A DNA stretch of 64,000 nt, from contig NZ_JAEHFY010000014.1 of the NCBI RefSeq assembly GCF_016623585.1, positions 62,001-126,000 on the forward strand, read 5' to 3'. The notes under the pieces were generated by a model. That model saw nothing but the letters and a program-made list of their open reading frames with translations. It did no database searches and was not told where the DNA came from. Numbering within the stretch: the stretch's first letter is position 1; each line of letters begins with the position of its first letter. Origin of the DNA: Pedobacter segetis (GTDB lineage Bacteria; Bacteroidota; Bacteroidia; Sphingobacteriales; Sphingobacteriaceae). Shown here one piece after another: positions 17,514 through 27,381 of the stretch. The translations under genes and the position numbers were made by a program.

Positions 17514-18317
17514 TTACCCAACCTTCTTAAAAACCCTGTTATGCCCAACATTCAACACGTTTTTGTATTGTAGTGGGTCAATTTCTTCGGTAGCCCTAGA
17601 AACTTCCATTATGCCTTTAAAGAATTTAGTTCCGGGGATCAAGTTGGCGGCATCATCCATGATCAAGAAACCTCCTGGTTTGATCAGGGGCATAAAATTG
17701 TCCATGTCTTCTTTGCAAACCTTATAGCTATGGTCGCCATCTATGTAAACAAGGTCAAACGTTTTATCTTTAACCTGGGCAACCACATCTAGATCGTTTG
17801 AGTAGCCTTTTATCAGGTTCACTTCCTTCAAATCTAAACCAGAATGCTTGAACATTTTATCAATATGGCCCACAAAATCTTCTTGTATGTGGATATTCCC
17901 ATCCTTAAAATCTCTTCTGATAGATGGAACCACATAAGAAAGCAGTTTTCTGATGTAATAATTGCGGAAGAGCGAATTATTGGGATAATTGCCCTCAAGC
18001 GGCGAGATGGCGGTTATATCAATCTCGAAACCTAATTTTTTAGCTATCAAAGCCCACAGGGAAATGGTTTGGCCTTTAAAAACCCCGATCTCTAAACAAT
18101 CTATTTTCCTTTTCTTTTCCTCAAGCTGTTGCAAAATCAGGAACCACATATAATGGAAAGAACGGTCGCCAAAACCAGCTTGCTTTTCCTCCACATAATC
18201 CCTATGCTTTTTTAAAAATCCGGTAGCATTAACCTTATCCTTAAAGTGTTCCCATATATGATCGTTATGCGCCTCGGTGTTTTTATAATTTTCTATATAA
18301 GATGCCAATGTTTCCAT
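17514..18317 (-). CDS. Class I SAM-dependent methyltransferase
   Basis: A 267-residue protein. Core motifs: IDCLEIGVFKGQTISLWALI (motif I), DLVYIDGDHSYKVCKEDM (motif IV/V region), and GGFLIMDDAANLIPGTKFFKG. The YIDGDHSY phrase is typical of Methyltransf_24 enzymes that act on sugars or small molecules in surface glycan or natural product gene sets. The substrate is unknown. Upstream HMG-CoA lyase is on the same strand with a 47-bp gap; the cassette array begins directly after its stop. Confidence 0.85.
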   Translation of the reverse strand: METLASYIENYKNTEAHNDHIWEHFKDKVNATGFLKKHRDYVEEKQAGFGDRSFHYMWFLILQQLEEKKRKIDCLEIGVFKGQTISLWALIAKKLGFEIDITAISPLEGNYPNNSLFRNYYIRKLLSYVVPSIRRDFKDGNIHIQEDFVGHIDKMFKHSGLDLKEVNLIKGYSNDLDVVAQVKDKTFDLVYIDGDHSYKVCKEDMDNFMPLIKPGGFLIMDDAANLIPGTKFFKGIMEVSRATEEIDPLQYKNVLNVGHNRVFKKVG

Positions 18318-18364
18318 TTTTTTAAAAAATTTCGTTTATGGCAGAAATATAGAGATAAAAATAA

Positions 18365-19225
18365 CTATGAAGTAAAAATTTGGTCAGAAAATTCAATGGC
18401 ATCAGAAAATAAGTTTTCATCAATACCATTATCGATATGATTTGCATTAAGGTAAGCAAGCACTTTTTCTGTGGCGATGTTTCCGGTTAGCTCGTCTTTT
18501 GCCATAGGGCAACCGCCATACCCTTTAATTGCCGTATCAAATCGGGTGCAACCGCTTTCAAATGCAGCTATTATTTTTTCTTCACTTTCTGCAGGAGTGC
18601 TATGGAGGTGTAAACCCCATTCTACTTGGGTATGATTTTGAGTTAAACGGGGGTAAATTTGGGCAATGTTTTCTTTATTAGAAACGCCAATGGTATCTGA
18701 TAATGCTAAGATCTTGATGCCGCTTTCTACCAATTTCGCCGACCAATAATCTAAAACTGAAAGATCATAGGCTTCCCCATAAGGGTTGCCGAAACCCATG
18801 GAAACGTACACCATTAATTTTTTATGGTATTGATCGCACAGATTTTTTATTTCCCTTACTTTTATCAAAGCTTCTTCTCTGGTGGCATTGGTATTTCGTT
18901 TTTGGAAAATCTCTGAAACAGAAAATGGAAAGCCTAGATAGCTGATTTCTTCAAATGCGCAGGCATCCATAGCTCCTTTTTGGTTGGCCACAATTGCCAA
19001 TAGTTTTGTTTTGGTACCGCTTAAATCGAGTTTTTTTACCAATTCGGCAGTATCTTTCATCTGGGGTATGGCTTTCGCCGATACAAAACTCCCAAAATCA
19101 ATAGTATCGAACCCAACTTTTAACAATAGATTAATGTATTTAGCTTTAAGGTTTGTTGGCACAAAACCGATGATGCCCTGCATTGCATCCCTTGGGCATT
19201 CTATCAATTTGATCTTGTTAGGCAT
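18365..19225 (-). CDS. mvaB: Hydroxymethylglutaryl-CoA lyase
   Basis: A 286-residue TIM-barrel enzyme of the DRE-TIM/HMGL family. Metal and acid-base residues lie in ECPRDAMQGI near the N-terminus; the HLHSTPAE metal histidines are near residue 205 and the flexible catalytic cysteine loop GYGGCPMAKDELTGN near residue 240. It cleaves HMG-CoA to acetyl-CoA and acetoacetate, the last step of leucine breakdown. Bacterial family members are about 300 residues, so it is full length. No other leucine catabolic genes are in the window. Confidence 0.9.
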   Translation of the reverse strand: MPNKIKLIECPRDAMQGIIGFVPTNLKAKYINLLLKVGFDTIDFGSFVSAKAIPQMKDTAELVKKLDLSGTKTKLLAIVANQKGAMDACAFEEISYLGFPFSVSEIFQKRNTNATREEALIKVREIKNLCDQYHKKLMVYVSMGFGNPYGEAYDLSVLDYWSAKLVESGIKILALSDTIGVSNKENIAQIYPRLTQNHTQVEWGLHLHSTPAESEEKIIAAFESGCTRFDTAIKGYGGCPMAKDELTGNIATEKVLAYLNANHIDNGIDENLFSDAIEFSDQIFTS

Positions 19226-19470
19226 TGGTTTTTTCTTTTTCTGTAAATTACAAAAGGTATTTGGATTATAAAATTGATTTTATTTTTTAAAGTTTTTTTC
19301 TTGTTCCTATCATATCAATTAAGGGAGACATCTCACAAATAGGTTTTCTGATACACAATGGGCTTAAAGGGCTCAGTGGCAACTTATATCGCACCCTCTA
19401 CATGACGCATTAAGAGCGTGTTATACTCTGAAAATCGTTACAACATTGATTGATTGGAAGGAATATAAAT

Positions 19471-19500
19471 AAAAAAGCCCCACAGATGATGTGAGGCTTA
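19471..19500 (-). terminator. Terminator after the Spy-like gene
   Basis: Stem AAGCCCCACA (19475-19484) with TGTGAGGCTT (19490-19499), one mismatch, loop GATGA. An A run at 19471-19476 gives a U tract on the minus strand. Confidence 0.75.
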
Positions 19501-19519
19501 AAAAAAGGTTAATCATTTT

Positions 19520-19891
19520 TTAATTACCATCGCCTTCTTTTGGCTTTTTAGGGCCATTTCCACCGCCATTTGCTTTCATTTCGGCCATTTTAGCTTTTTG
19601 ATCATCGGTTAAAGTTGCTTTTACTACATCAGCAAATTTTTTGTTGATCTCTTTCATTTTATCGGCATCTGGTTTGTTTCCTTCGCCGGCAGCTTCCCTC
19701 AATGCGTCCATAGCTTTGTTTTTCTCCAAGGCGGCATCGTAGATTTTAGTTTTTTGATCGGCAGAAAGAGAAAGGTTTTTTTCCATCATCTCTGTTGATC
19801 TTGTAGCTCTTTCTTCTGCTGTTTTCTTTTGAGCGAAAGTTGTACCGGCAATTGCCACAAAAAACGCGATACTTAAAATTAGTTTTTTCAT
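19520..19891 (-). CDS. Spy/CpxP-like periplasmic protein
   Basis: A 123-residue protein with signal peptide MKKLILSIAFFVAIAGTTFAQ, then a helical domain with two LTxxQ-like motifs (LSADQKTKI and LTDDQKAKM), which mark the Spy/CpxP fold. A Gly/Pro/Lys-rich tail closes it. Such proteins act as small periplasmic chaperones or metal/stress-responsive sensors; Bacteroidota genomes carry many with only this level of similarity. Monocistronic, with its own terminator; it lies 60 bp downstream of the S24 repressor gene on the same strand. Confidence 0.75.
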   Translation of the reverse strand: MKKLILSIAFFVAIAGTTFAQKKTAEERATRSTEMMEKNLSLSADQKTKIYDAALEKNKAMDALREAAGEGNKPDADKMKEINKKFADVVKATLTDDQKAKMAEMKANGGGNGPKKPKEGDGN

Positions 19892-19951
19892 TTTTTATAA
19901 GATTTATAATCGTTGAGATTTAAAGATCTTAAAAAGGTTTAATCGGTAAAA

Positions 19952-20728
19952 TTATTTTTTATCGGGTTGCAACTGACTGATCGATTTTTGCATTTGTGCC
20001 ATCATGGTAGTCAAACTTTCCATAGTTGGCTCTGGTGTTGGTTGTGGCAATTCTGTAGATATGTATGCTTTAGCTTTCCAAATCTCTACAATATCATCTG
20101 CGGCAACAAAATAAGGTTCATAGATGGCATTGTCAGAAACTAGTTTTAAGCCTTTATCTGCTTTTAATTTAGAACCCATTCTTTTATATACAACCCCATC
20201 ATTTTTGCTTACCACAACTGCAGTTTCGCCAACTTTAAGATCATTCCAGTTTTCTACGTATTCAGAAATGATGATAGAGCCAGAGGGGAGGGGCAACATA
20301 GAATCGCCTTTGATCTCAAAAGCCCTAAATGTGCCATTTTTGAAAATCGGTAAAGAAAACTTGGGCAATGCACCCACAAATTCCGGGTCGCCGTAGCCGT
20401 TCATATAGCCTGCACTAGCTTTAACCGGTACCAATTCAATGTTTTCATTATCATCTTTATCAACCGTGATGCTTAAAACACGCACATTATTATTGCTGTT
20501 TTTGGGTTTGGCTATCCATTTATCGTTAATTACCTCATTAATCAGTTCATCTATGCTCAATTCAAAATAAGTAGAGAACTTTTTAAGAAGATCGTATTTA
20601 GGTTCTGCCCGGTCTTCTTCATAGGCACCAACCAATGATCTTTTTATCTCCATGGCATCGGCAAATTGTTGCTGCGTTAAACCATTTTTCTTTCTCAGGT
20701 ATTTAATGTTATCCGATATTTTTCCCAT
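19952..20728 (-). CDS. XRE-type repressor with S24 (LexA-like) peptidase domain
   Basis: A 258-residue protein: N-terminal HTH_3 (residues about 5-60, LTQQQFADAMEIKRSLVGAY), a linker, then an S24 domain with the nucleophile in KGDSMLPLPSG and the general-base lysine in GVVYKRMG, followed by a glutamine-rich tail. It is built like phage CI/LexA repressors, which self-cleave when RecA is activated. The cleavage bond is probably an Ala-Gly in KASAGYMNG. TACTAA/TTAGTA half-sites sit in its own promoter. It is divergent from the GIY-YIG-like gene, a likely co-regulated target. Confidence 0.88.
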   Translation of the reverse strand: MGKISDNIKYLRKKNGLTQQQFADAMEIKRSLVGAYEEDRAEPKYDLLKKFSTYFELSIDELINEVINDKWIAKPKNSNNNVRVLSITVDKDDNENIELVPVKASAGYMNGYGDPEFVGALPKFSLPIFKNGTFRAFEIKGDSMLPLPSGSIIISEYVENWNDLKVGETAVVVSKNDGVVYKRMGSKLKADKGLKLVSDNAIYEPYFVAADDIVEIWKAKAYISTELPQPTPEPTMESLTTMMAQMQKSISQLQPDKK

Positions 20729-20750
20729 TTCAAAAAAATAAATTTGCTTT

Positions 20751-20790
20751 TACTAAAATTATTAGTATTTTTATGCCAATAAAATTAGTA
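20751..20790. promoter_or_regulatory. Candidate operator of the S24 repressor
   Basis: TACTAA (20751-20756) and TTAGTA (20762-20767) form an inverted repeat with a 5-base spacer, and another TTAGTA lies at 20785-20790. They are in the 129-bp divergent region between the repressor and the GIY-YIG-like gene. Binding is inferred from position and symmetry only. Confidence 0.45.
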
Positions 20791-20857
20791 ATAATTATTT
20801 GATTAATAAAATCAATTTTTAAAACGTTTGATTTAAGCCGTTTAAGCACATATAAAG

Positions 20858-21214
20858 ATGAAAAAAGTAGAAACCAAAAGATTTGTATTTATTGTAACCG
20901 ATAGGAATAGGAATAATTTACACGTAGGTTTAAGCAGTAACATTATCAAAACCATGGATTTTTATAGGCTGATGCCTAATTTATTTTTTGATGCAGGCAA
21001 ACAGCTAACCAATTTGGTATATTTTGAAGAGTTAAGCACAGAAACAGCCGCCGAAATAAGGTTTAAAATCATCAATAGGTTTACAAGGGCACAAAAAGAG
21101 AAAATAGTAAGGTCTGTAAATTCTGACTGGATAGATTTGACCAACGCTTTGAAATATGATGGAATTAACAAAAGGGTGGCTTTTGCGCAACCTTTATTGA
21201 GTTTTGCCTCTTAG
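20858..21214 (+). CDS. Degenerate GIY-YIG-like small protein
   Basis: A 118-residue protein. Its start, FVFIVTDRNRNNLHVGLSSN, aligns by eye with the GIY-YIG endonuclease hairpin (YILTNxxxxxLYIGxT), but the second motif tyrosine is histidine (LHVG) and the first is poorly kept. The later segment ISSETAAEIRF-like helix (ETAAEIRFKIINRFTRAQKEKIV) corresponds to the conserved arginine helix region of small UPF0213-like proteins. It may have lost nuclease activity. It is divergent from the S24 repressor, suggesting damage-linked regulation (inference). Confidence 0.6.
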   Translation: MKKVETKRFVFIVTDRNRNNLHVGLSSNIIKTMDFYRLMPNLFFDAGKQLTNLVYFEELSTETAAEIRFKIINRFTRAQKEKIVRSVNSDWIDLTNALKYDGINKRVAFAQPLLSFAS

Positions 21215-21336
21215 TTTATTTTAAGAACCGATAAATGCCCATGTTTTCTTAAAATAAATGTTTATTAATTTTTGTTAAGTTTATTTTTGTTTTAATTTGC
21301 AAGGCTAAACTAAAACGAACTTAACGCATCTCTTTA

Positions 21337-24300
21337 ATGAAGCTTTTATTAAAAGTAATTTTAATTACTGTTGGTTTCATTTCTCTTAAAAGCATAGTTA
21401 AAGCTCAAAACATATCCAATGAAGGTAATCTGTTTTGGGTTTGTTTTGCTGATCACGTACCGGCTAATAATTCATTGGCTACCATGTCTGTTTTTGTAAC
21501 CTCTAAAAACAATAGTAGTGGTGTGGTAAGCTGTGGATCTTTTACCCAAAGGTTTACCGTGGCGGCCAATAAAGTAACCGAGGTTTTGGTGCCCAGATCC
21601 GTTTCTTTTATTGGCACCGGCACCGGAATATCGCCCAATAAAGGGATAAAAATAGAAACCGATCAAGGACAACCAGATATTGTTGTGTATGCCCATGTTT
21701 TTGCTGGTGCCAGATCTGCGGCCACATTGGTTTTACCTTACCAAGCTTTAGGCCAGAAGCATTTTGCCATGTCTTATGATCAAAAAATACCGGCAAACGC
21801 TTCTGCGTATTCTCAATTAAACGTGGTTGCGGTTGATGCCAATACAACTTTTAACGTTACCCCAGTAATAGATGGGGTAAAACAAAGCAAGTTTTCCATC
21901 ACGCTACAAAACATAGGCGATGTTTATCAATACCAAAATGTTAAAGACGTTACGGGTACGGTTATAGAGGTAGATTCTGTTACTTCGGGATGTAAAAGAA
22001 TTGCTGCATTTTCTGGAAGTTCTGCGGTTGCGATAGGAACCAGCACTTGTAATCCTTTGCAGGGTAATGTTAGCTTAGATCCCTTATTTCAACAGCTTTA
22101 TCCGATAGATAGTTGGGGATATACTTATCCGTTAATCCCTTTCTACAATAGAAATACAGGGAGTATTTACAGGGTCATAGCTACAGAAGACGGTACGGTT
22201 GTAAATATTGATGGGTTGACCATAAACCTTAATGCTGGCGACTTTTATTCTTCGCCCGCTATTGATTCTGTTTCTTTGATCAAGGCCAACAAGCGTATTT
22301 CCGTTGCACAGTTTGCCCTATCGCAACAATGCTCTGATAGTAGAAACTCGGTTAATAATACCGATGAGGTTGGCGACCCGGATATGGTAATCCTTAATCC
22401 GTTAGAATACAGCATTGATAAAATAACTTTATATTCTTCAACAAAACTGGCTATCTCAGAGCAATATATCAATGTGATCATCCCAACCGCAAAAGTTTCG
22501 AGTTTTAAAATCAACAATTTAGATTTTAGTGGGAGTTTTAGTCCAGTCCCAAAATTTGCAGACTATTCTTATGCTCAAATTTACCTTAACGCTTTAGGCG
22601 GAAATAATTTTAGCCTTTCGGCCGATACAGGTTTTAACGCAACCGCTTATGGCTTTGGCCCCGTAGAATCTTATGCCTATTCTGCAGGGACAAGTTTAGC
22701 ATCTACCACAACCGTTAATGCCTTAAAGAGCAGTACCAACCAAATAGTAAAGATTGCTTGCGTTAACGAAGCGTTTGATTTCAGGCTTTTGCTGCCTTAT
22801 ATCCCTACAAAGCTTGTTTGGAATTTGGATGATACTTCGGCTCCTTTTATACAGAACAACCCAACCTATAACAAGGTTACGCAAAACAATAAAATTCTTT
22901 ACGAGTTTAAGTTGCCCGCTAAAAAAACTTTTACTACCAGCGGCAATAAACTGATTAAAATAACCGCCAGTTTGCCAACAAATACAAATGTTTGCTCTAC
23001 AACCGATGAAGAGATCGTCAATTTCAATTTAGAGGTCAGCGATTTACCGGTAGCAGAATTTAGTTCTAAAGATAAAGTTTGTGTCACCTTTCCGCTTCAG
23101 TTTAATTACGTAGAAAAAAACGTTGGGGAACCAGTAACAAAATGGTTATGGGATTTTGGCGATGGAACAACCTCTACTTTAAAAGACCCTAGCCATAGCT
23201 TTAATAAAATAGGCAATTATAAGGTTAAATTAAGCTTACAAAGTAAAATTGATTGCGCTTCTAACGTTTTTGAAAAAAGTATTTCGGTAATTGATCCGTT
23301 AACACCGGCATTTGAAACCCAAAACCCCTTGTGTGTAAACAGTAGTATTAAATTTGCCGATTTAACTCAAAGTACCGATGGCTTTAGCAGTTGGACCTGG
23401 GATTTTGGAGATGGTACGGGAAGTAATTTACAAAGCCCAAACCATACCTTTACAAAAAGCGGCAACTATAATGTTAAGCTCACGGTAGTTTCTATAACCG
23501 GCTGTAAATCATTTATCAATAAAATAATTAAAATAAGTGATTTAGCAGAGATAGATTTTTTGGACCCAGGCTCTTGTATTAATGATTTAGTTAGTTTTGA
23601 AGGGATAATCACTAAAGGAAATGTGGTTTCTTGGCTTTGGGATTATGGCGATGGATCTAACGATGTGGTAGAAAAAGTAAAGCAGAAAACTCAACATAGA
23701 TATTTAAGTACCGGTATATATAATGTTAAATTACAGGCAGTTTCTGCCGAAGGCTGTACAACTACTTTAACTAAGAGCATTACCGTAAGTGGCTCCAATC
23801 CGAAGGTGGCTTTTGATGTTTTAAATAAGGATAATTTATGTAGCAATACACCCGTGAGCTTTAAAAATAATTCTTCAATAGTATTTGGGAACATTGTTAA
23901 ACTAGAAATTATTTATCAATACAGTACAACGGGCAACCAGATTGTTTTTACCGATAATCATCCTGTTTCTGGTAAGATCTATAACCATCAGTACCCAGCT
24001 TCCTCGGTTGATAAAAATTATCAAGTAGTTTTTAAGGCTTATTCTGGAAATTCTTGTTACCAAGAGAGCGCTCCTTTAACCATCACTGTACACGGTAGTC
24101 CTTTAGTGGTTTTTGATGATATTCCGCCTGTGTGTTTAAATGCCCCAAAGTTTTTATTATCAGCGGCAAAAGAAACAACGGGCATTGCCGGGACGGCTAA
24201 ATTAGAAGGAGAAGGGGTTGTGGGCGGCTTTTTTGACCCTGCTGTTGCGGGCGTGGGCAACCATCTGATCACTTATACTTTCACATCAAATAAAGGCTGC

Positions 24301-24837
24301 CAAGATCAGGTTTCTAAAATTATTACTGTTAGTGATATTCCGGTGGTTGATGCTGGCCAAGATCTGGATATTTTATTATCCGGAGAAAAACAGATAGATG
24401 CTAAGGCAACAGGTAACGGGTTAAAATATAAGTGGATACCATCAGTTGGTTTAAGTAATGATAGCATTGTTAATCCCATTGCATCACCTAAAGAAACCAC
24501 AAAATATACATTAACGGTTACCTCTAAAGAAGGTTGTGTAGTCGCAGATCAAGTTACGGTAACTGTTCATATAGATCCCTATATACCTAATGTTTTCTCT
24601 CCAAACGGAGATGGCATTAATGATACTTGGGTAATTAAGTATTTAGAGACTTTTGTTAACGCTTCTATAAAGATTTTTAATAGATATGGGCAAATAGTTT
24701 TTAGTGCCAAACAATATAACACGCCTTGGGATGGCAAATTCAATAACACGGATATGCCGGTTGGGGTCTATTATTATATTATTGAGCCAAACAATGGAAG
24801 AAATAGATATACGGGATCGATAACTTTATTAAGATAA
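21337..24837 (+). CDS. Large secreted PKD-domain protein with gliding-type C-terminal domain
   Basis: A 1166-residue protein with a signal peptide (LLLKVILITVGFISLKSIVKA), an N-terminal IgGFc-binding-like domain (about 30-470; TNxxxDPDMVILNPLEYSI region), then PKD repeats marked by WLWDFGDGTTS, WTWDFGDGTGS and WLWDYGDGS between about 600 and 800. The C-terminal about 90 residues (FSPNGDGINDTW, then IFNRYGQIVF and PVGVYYYII) are the type IX secretion CHU_C/type B sorting domain. It should be exported by T9SS to the surface as an adhesin. The PorP/SprF gene 2 bp downstream is its usual partner. Confidence 0.9.
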   Translation: MKLLLKVILITVGFISLKSIVKAQNISNEGNLFWVCFADHVPANNSLATMSVFVTSKNNSSGVVSCGSFTQRFTVAANKVTEVLVPRSVSFIGTGTGISPNKGIKIETDQGQPDIVVYAHVFAGARSAATLVLPYQALGQKHFAMSYDQKIPANASAYSQLNVVAVDANTTFNVTPVIDGVKQSKFSITLQNIGDVYQYQNVKDVTGTVIEVDSVTSGCKRIAAFSGSSAVAIGTSTCNPLQGNVSLDPLFQQLYPIDSWGYTYPLIPFYNRNTGSIYRVIATEDGTVVNIDGLTINLNAGDFYSSPAIDSVSLIKANKRISVAQFALSQQCSDSRNSVNNTDEVGDPDMVILNPLEYSIDKITLYSSTKLAISEQYINVIIPTAKVSSFKINNLDFSGSFSPVPKFADYSYAQIYLNALGGNNFSLSADTGFNATAYGFGPVESYAYSAGTSLASTTTVNALKSSTNQIVKIACVNEAFDFRLLLPYIPTKLVWNLDDTSAPFIQNNPTYNKVTQNNKILYEFKLPAKKTFTTSGNKLIKITASLPTNTNVCSTTDEEIVNFNLEVSDLPVAEFSSKDKVCVTFPLQFNYVEKNVGEPVTKWLWDFGDGTTSTLKDPSHSFNKIGNYKVKLSLQSKIDCASNVFEKSISVIDPLTPAFETQNPLCVNSSIKFADLTQSTDGFSSWTWDFGDGTGSNLQSPNHTFTKSGNYNVKLTVVSITGCKSFINKIIKISDLAEIDFLDPGSCINDLVSFEGIITKGNVVSWLWDYGDGSNDVVEKVKQKTQHRYLSTGIYNVKLQAVSAEGCTTTLTKSITVSGSNPKVAFDVLNKDNLCSNTPVSFKNNSSIVFGNIVKLEIIYQYSTTGNQIVFTDNHPVSGKIYNHQYPASSVDKNYQVVFKAYSGNSCYQESAPLTITVHGSPLVVFDDIPPVCLNAPKFLLSAAKETTGIAGTAKLEGEGVVGGFFDPAVAGVGNHLITYTFTSNKGCQDQVSKIITVSDIPVVDAGQDLDILLSGEKQIDAKATGNGLKYKWIPSVGLSNDSIVNPIASPKETTKYTLTVTSKEGCVVADQVTVTVHIDPYIPNVFSPNGDGINDTWVIKYLETFVNASIKIFNRYGQIVFSAKQYNTPWDGKFNNTDMPVGVYYYIIEPNNGRNRYTGSITLLR

Positions 24838-24839
24838 CG

Positions 24840-25808
24840 ATGAAGATAAGCTACCGCATATTTATTGTTTTATCATTTTTAAGTTCTATTTGCTATGCTC
24901 AGCAAAGGCCGCATTATACCCAATATTTACAAAATATGGATATCATCAATCCTGCGGTTACGGGTATGTTTAAAGCTGTTACTGTAAAGGCGGGATTTAG
25001 AAATCAATGGGTTGGTATTGCAGATGCACCAAAAACCAGTTATATAACTATTCATACCCCATTAAATATTGATGGTAGTATTCTTACTGCAGGATCGGCG
25101 GATTATGGTGTGGATGAACCCTTTACACGTTCTGAAAAAGACGCTTATGAATCTTCAGAAAACCATCATGGTATCGGTTTTACTGCCCTTAACGATAAAA
25201 CGGGCCCAATTAACAGAACTACCTTAAATTTAACTTACGCCTATCATATTATGCTGGGCGATATTGCCAATCTTTCTTTCGGAGTTGGGGGAGGTGTAAG
25301 CAGGATTGGATTAAACACAGATGTTTTACAATTTGAAGACCCTAACGATCCTGTGGTAACTCAAGGGCAGATTATTAATTGGTCGCCAGATTTGAACGTT
25401 GGGTTTTATTTTTATGGAAGTCAGTTTTATTTTGGGGGATCAATACAACAGGTTGTAAAAGAGAAGCTATCTTTTGCAGACAACTTTGATAAAGGAGCAC
25501 AGATCCCTCATTATTTTTTAACCGCTGGTTATACCATTTGGGCAAGTGAGGATATTGCAATTACATCATCGGTAATGTTGAAATATGTAAACCCCACCCC
25601 AAAAGCTTTCGATTTTAATCTTAAAGTGGCATTCAGGAATAATTTTTGGTTAGGAGGGTCTTACAGAACCAAAGATGCTTACGCTGTTTTAGCAGGTTTT
25701 ACCATCAGCAAAACAATGAACGCTGGTTACTCATTTGATAAAACCATTTCTACTTTGCAAAACATCAATTCTGGGACACACGAGTTTGTGCTGGGATTTA
25801 AGTTTTAA
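24840..25808 (+). CDS. PorP/SprF-family type IX secretion membrane protein
   Basis: A 322-residue outer membrane beta-barrel protein with a signal peptide ending SICYAQ, then the family hallmark RPHYTQYLQNMDIINPAVTG and a barrel with terminal aromatic (EFVLGFKF). SprF proteins are dedicated to export or anchoring of the adhesin encoded just upstream. The 2-bp gap to the adhesin gene confirms an operon. Length is typical. The C-terminal phenylalanine is the expected BAM recognition signal. Confidence 0.93.
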   Translation: MKISYRIFIVLSFLSSICYAQQRPHYTQYLQNMDIINPAVTGMFKAVTVKAGFRNQWVGIADAPKTSYITIHTPLNIDGSILTAGSADYGVDEPFTRSEKDAYESSENHHGIGFTALNDKTGPINRTTLNLTYAYHIMLGDIANLSFGVGGGVSRIGLNTDVLQFEDPNDPVVTQGQIINWSPDLNVGFYFYGSQFYFGGSIQQVVKEKLSFADNFDKGAQIPHYFLTAGYTIWASEDIAITSSVMLKYVNPTPKAFDFNLKVAFRNNFWLGGSYRTKDAYAVLAGFTISKTMNAGYSFDKTISTLQNINSGTHEFVLGFKF

Positions 25809-25938
25809 TATTAAAAGTTCATTGGTTCACTGCGTATCATTAGCTCATTAGTCTAATGGATTTAGACAAAATGATAGCATTCTAAATGAACTAAAATAAA
25901 ACATTCAGCATTTACTAATGAACTATTAAAATTTATCA

Positions 25939-27270
25939 TTAAAAATTACCTAAAATTCTTTCCATCACTTCTAAACCTTCATCAATGTGTTGCTTTTCCA
26001 TAATGAGTGCTGGGCGGAAACGAATAGTTTGATTGCCGCAACCTAAGAACATCACATGATGTTCAATCCCTTTGCTGATAAATTTATCCCTCATTTCTTT
26101 AGATTGGAAATCAAAAGCGGTTAATAATCCCTGACCTCTAACATTACTAATTCTATCGTCTTTTTCTGAAATCTTGATCAATCTATCTTGCAGGTATAGG
26201 CCTACCTTTGCCGCATTTTTGCACAGATCATCCTCTTCAATAATTTCCATTATCTTGCTAGAACGCACCATATCTACCAAATTACCTCCCCAAGTAGAGT
26301 TTAATCTTGATGATATTTTGAATACATTATCTTCTACTTCATCTAATCTTTGCCCTGCCAAAATTCCGCAAACCTGCATTTTTTTGCCAAAGGCGATAAT
26401 ATCTGGTCGGGCTTTTTTGCCAAAATTTTGATGGCACCAGAATTTTCCCGTTAATCCAACTCCTGTTTGTACTTCATCATAAATTAACAAAGCATCATTT
26501 TCATCACATAAAACCCTTAGTTGCTCTAAAAATTCTTGCCTCACGTGGTTATCGCCCCCTTCAGATTGTATGGGTTCTAATATGATAGCGCATATCTCGT
26601 CTTTATGCTCGGCGAAAGCCATTTTAATTTGTGCGATGGATAATTCTTCTCTTTTGATGACATCGGCTAAACTTTCTTTGTTAAGCGGGAATTGAATTTT
26701 AGGAAAAGAAACCCTTGGCCAATCAAATTGGGCAAACCATTTTGTTTTATTGGGCATTGTATTAGTTAAACTCATGGTATAACCCGTTCTTCCATGAAAA
26801 GCTTGCTCAAAATGTAACACCTTTTTGCCTATTTCTTTACGATGGCCTTTTGCAAAATTCTTCTGTACTTTCCAATCCATAGCAGCCTTTAGTGCATTTT
26901 CTATGGCCAAGCCGCCACCAGCGATAAAAAAAGCATGGGGAAGATAATCTGGGATACCGATTTTTGAGAAAGTGGCTACAAATTGGGCATATTGGGTGGT
27001 ATAAATATCAGAATTGGAAGGATTTGCCATAGCGGCCAAAAAAAGGTTTTTTTTAAAACCTTCATCCTCTATCATTTTGGGATGGTTATAACCAATAGGA
27101 ACAGAAGCAAAGCAGGTAAAAAAATCTAGAAGTGTACGGTTATATTTAGAATCGTAAATCCTTACGCCTTGGCTTTTTTCTAGATCAAAAGTAAGGTCGT
27201 AACCATCGGCTAAAATATGTTTTGATAATGTTTTTTTTACTTCTTGTGGAGATACAGATAGTTTGTACAT
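25939..27270 (-). CDS. lat: L-lysine 6-transaminase
   Basis: A class III PLP aminotransferase of about 443 residues from ATG 27270 (MYKLSVSPQEVKKTLSKHIL); the longer frame to 27300 adds ten poorly conserved residues. Motifs: FFIAGGGLAIENALKAAMDW, EPIQSEGGDNH, LLIYDEVQTGVG and the PLP lysine in IIAFGKKMQVCG. The text matches L-lysine epsilon-aminotransferase rather than ornithine transaminase (recalled family features). It gives 2-aminoadipate semialdehyde, first step of one lysine catabolic route. No partner dehydrogenase is visible. Confidence 0.9.
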   Translation of the reverse strand: MYKLSVSPQEVKKTLSKHILADGYDLTFDLEKSQGVRIYDSKYNRTLLDFFTCFASVPIGYNHPKMIEDEGFKKNLFLAAMANPSNSDIYTTQYAQFVATFSKIGIPDYLPHAFFIAGGGLAIENALKAAMDWKVQKNFAKGHRKEIGKKVLHFEQAFHGRTGYTMSLTNTMPNKTKWFAQFDWPRVSFPKIQFPLNKESLADVIKREELSIAQIKMAFAEHKDEICAIILEPIQSEGGDNHVRQEFLEQLRVLCDENDALLIYDEVQTGVGLTGKFWCHQNFGKKARPDIIAFGKKMQVCGILAGQRLDEVEDNVFKISSRLNSTWGGNLVDMVRSSKIMEIIEEDDLCKNAAKVGLYLQDRLIKISEKDDRISNVRGQGLLTAFDFQSKEMRDKFISKGIEHHVMFLGCGNQTIRFRPALIMEKQHIDEGLEVMERILGNF

Positions 27271-27381
27271 AGTGTAATTGGGTTTACTCAAATGTACCAA
27301 ATAGCCCTTGGATATGCAACAGGGGTGGTTTTTAGCGAATATGGGTTTAAACTGTTTAAAGCCTTATTATTTTAGATTTTG

